A stretch of DNA of 64,000 nucleotides from Luteimonas huabeiensis HB2 (GTDB lineage: Bacteria > Pseudomonadota > Gammaproteobacteria > Xanthomonadales > Xanthomonadaceae), in assembly GCF_000559025.1 (NCBI RefSeq), contig NZ_JAAN01000012.1, positions 86,228 to 150,227 of the forward strand. Direction: 5' to 3'. A program made the translations under genes and the position numbers. Shown piece by piece: positions 1 through 6,385 of this stretch. The notes under the pieces are model-generated. The model was not told the origin of the DNA and did not search any database. It worked only from the letters and a program-made list of their open reading frames with translations. Every line of letters begins with the position of its first letter. Position 1 is the first letter of the stretch.

Positions 1-278
1 GCCAGCAGCGTGGCCAGGCGCTTGACGGCGGTACGGCGGCGGGCATCGGCCGGGCGGCCGAGCACCGGCCGGGCGAGGTCGGCGGGCACCGACGCGAGCA
101 GGCCGCGCAGGCGTCCGGCGCGGCGCCAGGCCCGTTGCCGGTCGGGATCGCCGTCGCGCCAGCGCGCGCAGGCGGCGCGGTCGGCGTCGGTGGCATGGCC
201 CGAATGCAGGACCAGCAGCCAGTCCACGGCCTCCTCGATCGCCGAGGCCGGCAGCGGCGCCTCGGCCTCAGGGCGCAT
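1..278 (-). CDS. FecR-type anti-sigma regulator, N-terminal part (cut by window edge)
   Basis: This is the first 92 or so residues of a FecR-family inner-membrane regulator, which relays the signal from a TonB-dependent receptor to its ECF sigma factor. The visible part is the cytoplasmic N-terminal DUF4880 domain: the run AVDWLLVLHSGHATDADRA followed by an RWRDGDP segment and a conserved VPADLARP stretch. The ATG lies inside the end of the sigma factor gene (11-base overlap), the usual coupled arrangement for fecI-fecR. The membrane segment and periplasmic FecR domain lie outside the window, and the cognate receptor would be expected beyond it. Family assignment is strong; the signal it senses cannot be told. 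Confidence 0.85.
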   Translation of the reverse strand, partial: MRPEAEAPLPASAIEEAVDWLLVLHSGHATDADRAACARWRDGDPDRQRAWRRAGRLRGLLASVPADLARPVLGRPADARRRTAVKRLATLL

Positions 279-762
279 GCGCGAGGCAGCCGAGGAAGGC
301 GCGCTTCATGTGCCGCTTGACCGTGCTCAGGGAGATCCCGAGCTGCCGGCCGATGGCGTCGTAGCCCAGGCCGTCGAACTGAGAGAGCAGGAAGACCTGC
401 CGGGCCTGCGGCGGCAGGCCGTCGAGCATGGCATCGATCTCCTGCAGCGCCTCCAGGACCAGCGCGCGTTGCTCGGCCGACGGCGCGACCGCTTCCGGCT
501 GCGCGGCCAGATGCTCGAGGTAGGCGCGTTCGAGCGACTGCCGGCGGCACCAGTTGGCCATCAGGCCGCGCGCGACGGTGGTCAGGAAAGCCCGCGGCTC
601 GCGCACCGAGGCCAGTTCGCGGCCGGCGAAGACGCGCAGGAAGGTGTCCTGCGCCAGATCGGCGGCGACCTCCCGGCAGCCCAGCCGGTAGGCCAGCCAG
701 TTGCGCAGCCAGGGCTGGTGTTCGCGGTAGAGCAGGCCGAGGGCGTGGGAGTCTCTGGGCAT
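268..762 (-). CDS. FecI-type ECF RNA polymerase sigma factor
   Basis: A 164-residue ECF sigma factor of the iron-starvation FecI group. Region 2 is seen around DLAQDTFLRVFAGRE and region 4 as the C-terminal helix-turn-helix around IGRQLGISLSTVKRHMKRA. The size is normal for FecI. It overlaps the start of a fecR gene downstream, so the two form a surface-signalling pair that should activate transcription of a TonB-dependent receptor gene. A Fur-box-like sequence lies about 50 bases upstream of the start, which implies repression when iron is plentiful. The receptor it serves is probably past fecR, outside the window, since the receptor upstream (1123-3549) lacks the STN signalling domain. Confidence 0.92.
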   Translation of the reverse strand: MPRDSHALGLLYREHQPWLRNWLAYRLGCREVAADLAQDTFLRVFAGRELASVREPRAFLTTVARGLMANWCRRQSLERAYLEHLAAQPEAVAPSAEQRALVLEALQEIDAMLDGLPPQARQVFLLSQFDGLGYDAIGRQLGISLSTVKRHMKRAFLGCLAHAP

Positions 763-808
763 GGGCGTCGCTGGAAGACGTGTCCGTCCCGGACATGGCG
801 ATGCAAAC

Positions 809-828
809 GAGAATTGTTATCGATTATC
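809..828. promoter_or_regulatory. Fur-box-like operator upstream of fecI
   Basis: The AT-rich run gagaattgttatcgattatc stands out in a very GC-rich setting and resembles the 19-bp Fur consensus made of NATWAT units, with several mismatches. It sits 47 bases upstream of the fecI start codon, in the right place to cover the promoter. Iron repression is inferred from this and from the known control of fecI genes. Confidence 0.65.
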
Positions 829-1090
829 GCAGTCATCGGGGCGCGGCGCCAGGGGTGGGGCCGGCGGTCGGCTCGGCGGGTGGGAGCGCGCTGGCGCGCG
901 ATGCTTTTTCTCGGCTACTCGCCCGCGTCCGCGCGCGGGGACGCGCTCCGCGTCCATCGCGAGTCGGGTGGCACCTTGCTTGGTCTGGCAGGGCGGGCGC
1001 CGCGTCGGCGTGCTCCGTGGCCGGGGTGCCGCGGGCGCGAGGCGTGCACCCGCGGCGTCCGCGCCGCGGCACCCGCCCCGCCAGTGGGCC

Positions 1091-1113
1091 GGCCCGGCGC
1101 TGGGCGCCGGGCC
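1091..1113 (-). terminator. Hairpin after TonB-dependent receptor gene
   Basis: A perfect 10-bp stem (ggcccggcgc with gcgccgggcc) and a 3-base loop lie 10 bases past the receptor stop codon. There is no U-tract, so it may be a weak or factor-aided terminator, or only an mRNA-end stabiliser. A second 11-bp stem with a 29-base loop follows at 1024-1074. Confidence 0.5.
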
Positions 1114-1122
1114 ATGAGCGGT

Positions 1123-3549
1123 CTAGAACGTGTAGCGGACCCGCGCGTACCAGTACGCGCCATTGCTGCCGATCGGCGACAGCACGTCGTAGGGCAGGTT
1201 GCCGAAGTAGAAGATGTCCTCGTTGGAGAGGTCGGGGTATTCGTCGGTGATGTTCTGCCCGCCGATCGCCACCGTCCAGCGCTCGCTCACGCGCAGCTCG
1301 GCCTCGGCGTCGAGCTGCCATTCCGCGCCGTAGGTCTGCTCCGGTTCGTAGCCGCCGCCGAAGTTGAAGACGCGCTTGGCGCTGCCGTGCCGCTGCACGC
1401 GCGCCAGCAGGTTCCAGCGGTCGTCGCTCCAGTTGGCGGAGAACTGCGCGCGCGTGCGCGGCGCGGCGCCGGTCAGCGTGTTGCGCTCCTCCACGCCGAA
1501 CAGCACGTAGCCGGGATCGAGCGCCGCGAGCGGCGCCGGGGTGGCGACGATGTCGGTCAGCTCGGTCTTGGCGTAGCTCCAGGTGCCGGTCAGCAGCAGC
1601 GCGCCGTCGCCCAGCCGGTCGCGCCAGTTGGCGACCACCTCGGCGCCGCGGGTGCGGGTGTCGGCGGCGTTGACGAAGAAGCTGACGCTCTCGATGCCCG
1701 GCACGCCGAACTCGCCGGCGATGAAGTCGGTCAGCGCGTCGCCGGTGATGCTCTCCGACAGCGCGACGCGGTCGTCGATCTCGATCTGGAACACGTCCAG
1801 CGAGAGGTCGAAGCGCTCGCCGATGCGGCTGGTGAAGCCGAGGCTGGCGTTGACGGACTTCTCCGGCGCCAGCTCGGTCGCGCCCAGCGCGCGCGCGATC
1901 GGGTTGTTCACCGACAGCAGCCGGCCCTGCACCAGCTGGCCGGCGGCGCTGTAGCCGGTGCTGGTGGATTCGTAGCCGATCTGCGACAGCGACGGCGCGC
2001 GGAAGTTGTTGGAGAGCGCGCCGCGCAGGGCGAACGCCGGGGCGAACTCGTAGCGCGCGGCGAGCTTGCCGGTCAGCTCGCCGCCGAAGTCTTCGTAGTG
2101 TTCGTAGCGCACCGCCACGTCGGTGGTCAGGCGCTCGCCGAAGGCGCTCGACAGGCTGGCGTAGACGCTGGCGACGTCGCGGTCGAGGTCGGCCTCGTCC
2201 TGCGGGGTCAGTCCGCCGCCGGCCTGCGATCCGGTGGGGCGGTCGGTCCAGGGGCCGGCCGCGTAGCTGGCGGGATCGCCGGCGCGGGTCTCGTAGCGCT
2301 CGGCGCGCAGCTCCACGCCGGTGGCCAGGGTGTGCGCGCCGAAGACGCGGCTCAGGTCCAGGTTGGCCAGCGTCTGCGCGAACTCGTAATCGCCGGTGCG
2401 AAAGCGCGTGGGGCTGCCCGGGCCCAGCGAGGCGTTGATGGAGTCGCGCAGGCGGTAGGTGAACGCGTTGCGGCCGTGGTTGAGGCTGAGGTCGTAGTCC
2501 CACTCGCCCCACTGGCCGCGCAGGCCGCCGACGCCGGCCAGGTCCAGGTTCTCGCCGATCGAGACCGGGCGGAAGCCGCGCGGATACACCTCGGGCCAGT
2601 TCGCTTCGCCGTCGGGGTAGCGGAAGTAGTTGGCGCCTTCGGTATCGCGCTGGTGCCAGGTGCCGAAGAAGTACAGCTCGGAGGCCGCGCCGACCGGCAG
2701 CTCGCCGTTGATCCAGGCGTTGAGGTCCTTCGATTCGCCGTCGCCCAGGTGGTAGTTGCGCTGTCCCTGCACGGCCAGGTTGGCGGGGCTCTGGTCCCAG
2801 GGCGGCACCTGGTCGAAGCCGGCGCGGTTGGTGGCTTCGCGGTTCTTGAGCTCGAAGCCGGTGCGGAAGAAGCCGCCATCGCCGAGGCCGCTGCCGACCT
2901 TGCCGGCGAGATAGCTCGTCTGGCCGTCGGTGAGGGTGCGGCCGATCGGTTCGACGTCGGTATGGTGGGCGCCGAAGCTGGCCTCCCACTCGCCGCCCTC
3001 GGCGCCGTCGTCGAGCAGGATGTTGATCACCCCGGCCACGGCGTCGGCGCCGTACTGGGCGCCGGCGCCGTCGCGCAGCACCTCGATGCGGCGGATCGCG
3101 TTGAGCGGGATGGCGTTGAAGTCCACCGGGGTGGTGCCGCGGCCGATCTTGGAGCCGGTGCTGACCAGCGAGGTGACGTGGCGGCGCTTGCCGTTGACCA
3201 GCACCAGCACCTGGTCCGGCGCGAGCCCGCGCAGTTGCGCCGCGCGCACGTGATCGGCGCCGCCGGAGTTCGACTGGCGCGGGAAGTTGAACGAGGGCAG
3301 CAGCGCCTGCAGCGCACTGCCCAGCTCGCCGTTGACCGCGCCGGCGCGCCTCAGGTCGTCGGCGTCGAGCACGTCGATGGGCACCGTCGATTCGAGCACG
3401 GTGCGGTCGCGCGCGCGGGTGCCGGTGACGATGACGGCATCGAGCTGGGCGGCGTCGGCGGGCGCGGGCGCCGCCTCCTGGGCGAAGGCCGGTGCGGCGA
3501 GTGCGGCCAGGACGGCCGCGGCGAGCGGGGACGAAGCGCGTGGGGACAT
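1123..3549 (-). CDS. TonB-dependent outer-membrane receptor
   Basis: An 808-residue TonB-dependent receptor that should import a ligand across the outer membrane using TonB energy. It has a signal peptide ending near AFAQ, then a short linker and a TonB box-like region with DAVIVTGTR, a plug domain containing the LRGLAPDQVLVLVNGKRRH signature, and a beta barrel ending in the typical terminal aromatic residue (YTF). No STN domain is present, so it does not signal to a FecIR pair. The start was set at the ATG directly before the signal peptide; longer in-frame extensions are not protein-like. It is clearly related to the receptor at 23064-25457 (same plug signature and similar barrel motifs). 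The ligand cannot be read from sequence. Confidence 0.93.
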   Translation of the reverse strand: MSPRASSPLAAAVLAALAAPAFAQEAAPAPADAAQLDAVIVTGTRARDRTVLESTVPIDVLDADDLRRAGAVNGELGSALQALLPSFNFPRQSNSGGADHVRAAQLRGLAPDQVLVLVNGKRRHVTSLVSTGSKIGRGTTPVDFNAIPLNAIRRIEVLRDGAGAQYGADAVAGVINILLDDGAEGGEWEASFGAHHTDVEPIGRTLTDGQTSYLAGKVGSGLGDGGFFRTGFELKNREATNRAGFDQVPPWDQSPANLAVQGQRNYHLGDGESKDLNAWINGELPVGAASELYFFGTWHQRDTEGANYFRYPDGEANWPEVYPRGFRPVSIGENLDLAGVGGLRGQWGEWDYDLSLNHGRNAFTYRLRDSINASLGPGSPTRFRTGDYEFAQTLANLDLSRVFGAHTLATGVELRAERYETRAGDPASYAAGPWTDRPTGSQAGGGLTPQDEADLDRDVASVYASLSSAFGERLTTDVAVRYEHYEDFGGELTGKLAARYEFAPAFALRGALSNNFRAPSLSQIGYESTSTGYSAAGQLVQGRLLSVNNPIARALGATELAPEKSVNASLGFTSRIGERFDLSLDVFQIEIDDRVALSESITGDALTDFIAGEFGVPGIESVSFFVNAADTRTRGAEVVANWRDRLGDGALLLTGTWSYAKTELTDIVATPAPLAALDPGYVLFGVEERNTLTGAAPRTRAQFSANWSDDRWNLLARVQRHGSAKRVFNFGGGYEPEQTYGAEWQLDAEAELRVSERWTVAIGGQNITDEYPDLSNEDIFYFGNLPYDVLSPIGSNGAYWYARVRYTF

Positions 3550-3859
3550 GGACGACCTGCGGACGAACGGAAGGAAGGGGCCGGCGGTGCGCGCGCGGCG
3601 CAGCAGGCAAGACGCGGCGCGCGCGTCAACAGCGGTGCAGCGGGCAGCGCGCGGCGTGCGCGATCGCGCGAGGATTCGATGTCGTCGGGGGACGCGAGCG
3701 ATGCACGGAAGGAAGGGCACCGGGCCGAGCGGTCGTCCATTCAAGCGCGGAACGCGGCGCGGCGGAACGCGGACGGAGCGATACAGTGTTGGTCGATCTG
3801 GAACGATGCCGCGCCGGGGCGCGCCTACGATGGCCGGTCCTTTCAAGCGGGAACGACGA
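3550..3859. other. Divergent intergenic region
   Basis: These 310 bases lie between the divergently transcribed receptor and the DUF3574 lipoprotein and must carry both promoters, but I see no clear -35/-10 pair. A 13-base direct repeat, ACGGAAGGAAGGG, occurs at 3567-3579 and 3705-3717. Its role is unknown. No convincing gene is present. Confidence 0.5.
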
Positions 3860-4327
3860 ATGCGCGCAAGAGGATTCCGACCGGTCGCGATCTGCCTCGG
3901 GGCGATGCTGGCGCTCGCCGGCTGCGCATCGGTGCCGCGCGAGGCGGCGCCCGCGCCGGTCACGGCCACGCTGCACGACGACCCCGCGCATCCGGCGCTG
4001 GCCACCGGCTGGCTGCGCAGCGAGCTGTACTTCGGCGTGGGGCCGGACGGCGACGCGCCGGTCGATCCGGCCGGCTGGCGGCAGTTCCTGGATCGCGAGG
4101 TGACGCCGCGCTTTCCCGACGGGCTGAGCGTGTTCGATGCCTACGGGCAGTGGCTCTCGCGCGACCAGGCCACGCCGGGACGGCTGCGCTCGAAGCTGCT
4201 GGTGATCCTGCATCCGGATACGCCCGAACACCGGGCGCGGATCGACGCGATCCGCCTGGCCTGGAAGCGCGAGACCGGGCATCAGTCGGTGCTGTGGTCG
4301 TGGCAGCGCGTCGATGTCTCGTTCTGA
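3860..4327 (+). CDS. DUF3574 domain lipoprotein
   Basis: A 155-residue predicted lipoprotein. It begins with a basic start, a hydrophobic stretch and a lipobox (LALAGC), so it should be lipid-anchored after cleavage before the Cys. The mature part carries the DUF3574 pattern: a strand with RSELYFG, then WRQFLDREVTPRFPDGLSV and a long C-terminal LLVILHPD segment. The function of this family is not known. The start was chosen as the ATG that gives an intact signal peptide. It is followed by a permease gene 174 bases on and could be co-transcribed with it, but no shared function is evident. Confidence 0.8.
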   Translation: MRARGFRPVAICLGAMLALAGCASVPREAAPAPVTATLHDDPAHPALATGWLRSELYFGVGPDGDAPVDPAGWRQFLDREVTPRFPDGLSVFDAYGQWLSRDQATPGRLRSKLLVILHPDTPEHRARIDAIRLAWKRETGHQSVLWSWQRVDVSF

Positions 4328-4501
4328 GTCCGGTCGCTCGCGCGGCGAGCGCGCTTCCCCTGCCTGCGTCCGCCACGCCGGCTCGCGCCGGGCGGGGCAT
4401 GGCCGGTCATCGGCGGCGCGCCTTGCGAGCGCGGGTCGTGGCGGGCTTCCGCGGCCCGCGACAGCGACCGGCGCGGCTGTCGGCCGGCGCGGGGCGAGGC
4501 G

Positions 4502-6091
4502 ATGAACGCCGCGCCCGCAGCTCGCCGGCCGCGTTGGTTCGTGCCGGGCGACCTCAACGGCTTCTTCGGCCTGGTCGTGGACAACCTGTCCATCCTGGGC
4601 TTCGTCGCCGCGGCGCTGGTCGGCATGTTCGGGATGCCGGCCGAGATCGTGTTCGGGCGCATGTTTCCCGGCACCGCACTGGGCGTGCTGATCGGCAATC
4701 TGCTCTACACCGCGATGGCCCGCCGGCTGGCCGCGCGCAGCGGCCGCGACGACGTCACCGCCATGCCGCTGGGCCTCGACGCCCCGACCAGCATCGGCAT
4801 GGCGCTGCTGGTGCTCGGCCCGGCCTACGCCAGCTGGCGCGCGCAGGGGCTGGACCCGCAGGCCGCCGGGCTCAATACCTGGCAGCTCGGCATGGCCTCG
4901 CTGGTGGTGATGGGCCTGCTGAAGCTGGCGCTGTCCTTCGCTGGCGACGCGATCGCGCGGCGGGTGCCGCGCGCCGCGCTGCTGGGCTCGATCGGGGGCG
5001 CCGCGCTGGTGCTGCTGGGCTTCCTGCCGCTGGTGGAGGCGCTGCGGGTGCCGGTGGTCGGGCTGGTGACGCTGGGCCTGCTGCTGTACGTGCTGGCCGC
5101 GCGCGGCCGGCTGCCGGTGCGGGTGCCGGGCGTGCTGTTCGCGTTCGTGGTCGGCACCGCGCTGTACTACGGGCTGGGCCTGGCCGGCGCGCTGCCCGGC
5201 TTCGCGCTGCCGGCGCCGGCGCCGCTGGCGTTCTCGCCGCCGTGGCCGGGCCTGGGCTTCCTCGACGGGCTGCCGGCGACCGTGCCCTATCTTTCGCTGC
5301 TGCTGCCGTTCGGCCTGCTGATGGTGATCGGCGGCATCAACGTGGCCGAGAGCGCGCGCGCGGCCGGCGACGACTACCGCACCCGCGACGTGCTGCTGGT
5401 GGAGGCGGTCTCGACCCTGGTCGCCGGCGTCTGCGGCGGGGTGGCGCAGACCACGCCCTACATCGGCCAGCCGGCCTACAAGCACATGGGCGCGCGCAGC
5501 GGCTACACCCTGCTGACCGGCCTGTTCGTGGGCCTGGGCGGCATGCTGGGCATCGTCTCCGGCCTGGTGCAGTGGCTGCCGCTGGCGGCGCTGGCGCCGA
5601 TCATCGTCTACGTGGGCCTGGACATCGCGGTGCAGGCCTTCCACGCCACGCCGCGCGAGCATGCGATCGCGGTGGCGCTGGCGTTCCTGCCGGCGGTCGC
5701 CTACCTGCTGACGATCAAGTTCGGCAACCCGGCCTGGATCCCGCCGGACACGTTCGCCGCCCTGTACGACGGCATCGATGGCCACGGCCTGGCCGAGGTG
5801 GCGGTCATCGCGACCCTGGGCAACGGCTTCATCATCACCGCCATGCTGTGGGCCGGCGCCCTGGTGGCGTTGATCGAACACCGGCCGCGACAGGCGGCGG
5901 CGGTGCTGCTGCTGGCCGGCGTGCTGACCTTGTTCGGCTTCATCCACTCGGTGGAACCGCGCGGCGGTGTCTACCTGCCCTGGCTGCTGGAGGGCACGCG
6001 GCAGGCCATCGCCTGGCAATTCGCCGCTGCCTACGGCGTGCTGGCGCTGCTGCTGGCGCTGTTGTCGCTGCAACGCACCGCGCGCGCCTGA
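4502..6091 (+). CDS. NCS2-like (xanthine/uracil/vitamin C permease-type) transporter
   Basis: A 529-residue integral membrane protein with about 12-13 hydrophobic segments. Near the N-terminus it has PGDLNGFFGLVVDNLSILGF and a polar VTAMPLGLDAPTSIG loop. In the middle, GGINVAESARAAGDDYRTRD and QTTPYIGQPAYK match the substrate-loop style of NCS2/AzgA permeases, which move nucleobases with protons or sodium. It differs from classical AzgA or UraA, so the substrate is uncertain. A strong hairpin begins right after its stop codon, and the next gene is convergent, so it ends its transcription unit. Confidence 0.7.
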   Translation: MNAAPAARRPRWFVPGDLNGFFGLVVDNLSILGFVAAALVGMFGMPAEIVFGRMFPGTALGVLIGNLLYTAMARRLAARSGRDDVTAMPLGLDAPTSIGMALLVLGPAYASWRAQGLDPQAAGLNTWQLGMASLVVMGLLKLALSFAGDAIARRVPRAALLGSIGGAALVLLGFLPLVEALRVPVVGLVTLGLLLYVLAARGRLPVRVPGVLFAFVVGTALYYGLGLAGALPGFALPAPAPLAFSPPWPGLGFLDGLPATVPYLSLLLPFGLLMVIGGINVAESARAAGDDYRTRDVLLVEAVSTLVAGVCGGVAQTTPYIGQPAYKHMGARSGYTLLTGLFVGLGGMLGIVSGLVQWLPLAALAPIIVYVGLDIAVQAFHATPREHAIAVALAFLPAVAYLLTIKFGNPAWIPPDTFAALYDGIDGHGLAEVAVIATLGNGFIITAMLWAGALVALIEHRPRQAAAVLLLAGVLTLFGFIHSVEPRGGVYLPWLLEGTRQAIAWQFAAAYGVLALLLALLSLQRTARA

Positions 6092-6138
6092 GCGCCGCCC
6101 GGCCCGGAGGGCGAAGCCGAAGATCGGCCGGGCGGCGC
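6092..6138. terminator. Strong hairpin after permease gene
   Basis: A perfect 13-bp stem (6092-6104 with 6126-6138) and a 21-base loop begin immediately after the permease stop codon. It lies between convergent genes and could act for either strand. No T-run follows, so Rho-independent termination is not certain. Confidence 0.5.
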
Positions 6139-6172
6139 CGGCCGAAGGCGCCTGGCGGCAGAAGCGCGAGGC

Positions 6173-6202
6173 GCACGGCTGGCCCCGCGCGGCCAGCCGT
6201 GC
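6173..6202. terminator. Second hairpin between convergent genes
   Basis: A perfect 12-bp stem (gcacggctggcc with ggccagccgtgc) with a 6-base loop, 67 bases from the true end of the minus-strand receptor gene. It is a likely bidirectional transcription end or mRNA 3'-end structure, though it has no U-tract. Confidence 0.5.
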
Positions 6203-6268
6203 GGCCTGGGCAGCGTCTGCCCCCATGCGCTCGGGCCGGCGCCGCGAGCGGCCGGCCCGGCGCCAGGG

Positions 6269-6385
6269 TCAGAACCGGTACCCGGCTTCCAGCCAGTAGC
6301 TGCGGCCGGGCTCGTAATAGGCGGTCCGAGCGTCGCCGACGATCCGGTTGGAGCGGTTGAGCACGTTGCTGGCCTCGATGCGCAC
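6269..6385 (-). pseudogene. Severed C-terminal end of the STN-type receptor
   Basis: This stretch continues the reading frame of the upstream receptor after an in-frame TAA. It encodes 38 residues beginning VRIEASNVLNRSNRIVG and ending in YWLEAGYRF before a TGA. That is the normal last strand and terminal aromatic of a TonB-dependent receptor. It is read in the same frame, so one base change (TAC to TAA) explains the break. There is no start signal of its own. It is either lost coding sequence, a readthrough product or a sequencing error. Confidence 0.8.

Larger units (their letters stand above)
763..1122. other. Intergenic region between receptor and fecI
   Basis: This 360-base stretch has no convincing gene. 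The left part holds the Fur-box-like site. The right part holds two GC-rich inverted repeats (1024-1034 pairing with 1064-1074, and 1091-1100 pairing with 1104-1113), the second just after the stop codon of the minus-strand receptor gene. The middle, about 840-1020, shows nothing recognisable. Confidence 0.6.

Noticed and set aside
57..120. fecR might be complete on another frame
   Set aside because: The DUF4880 domain runs straight into the left edge with no stop codon, so the gene is cut by the window.
10..6360. Very long plus-strand open frame of 2116 codons at the left end
   Set aside because: It runs antisense to fecI and the receptors. High GC removes stop codons; the translation is Ala/Arg/Gly-rich with no domain, while the minus strand shows clear families.
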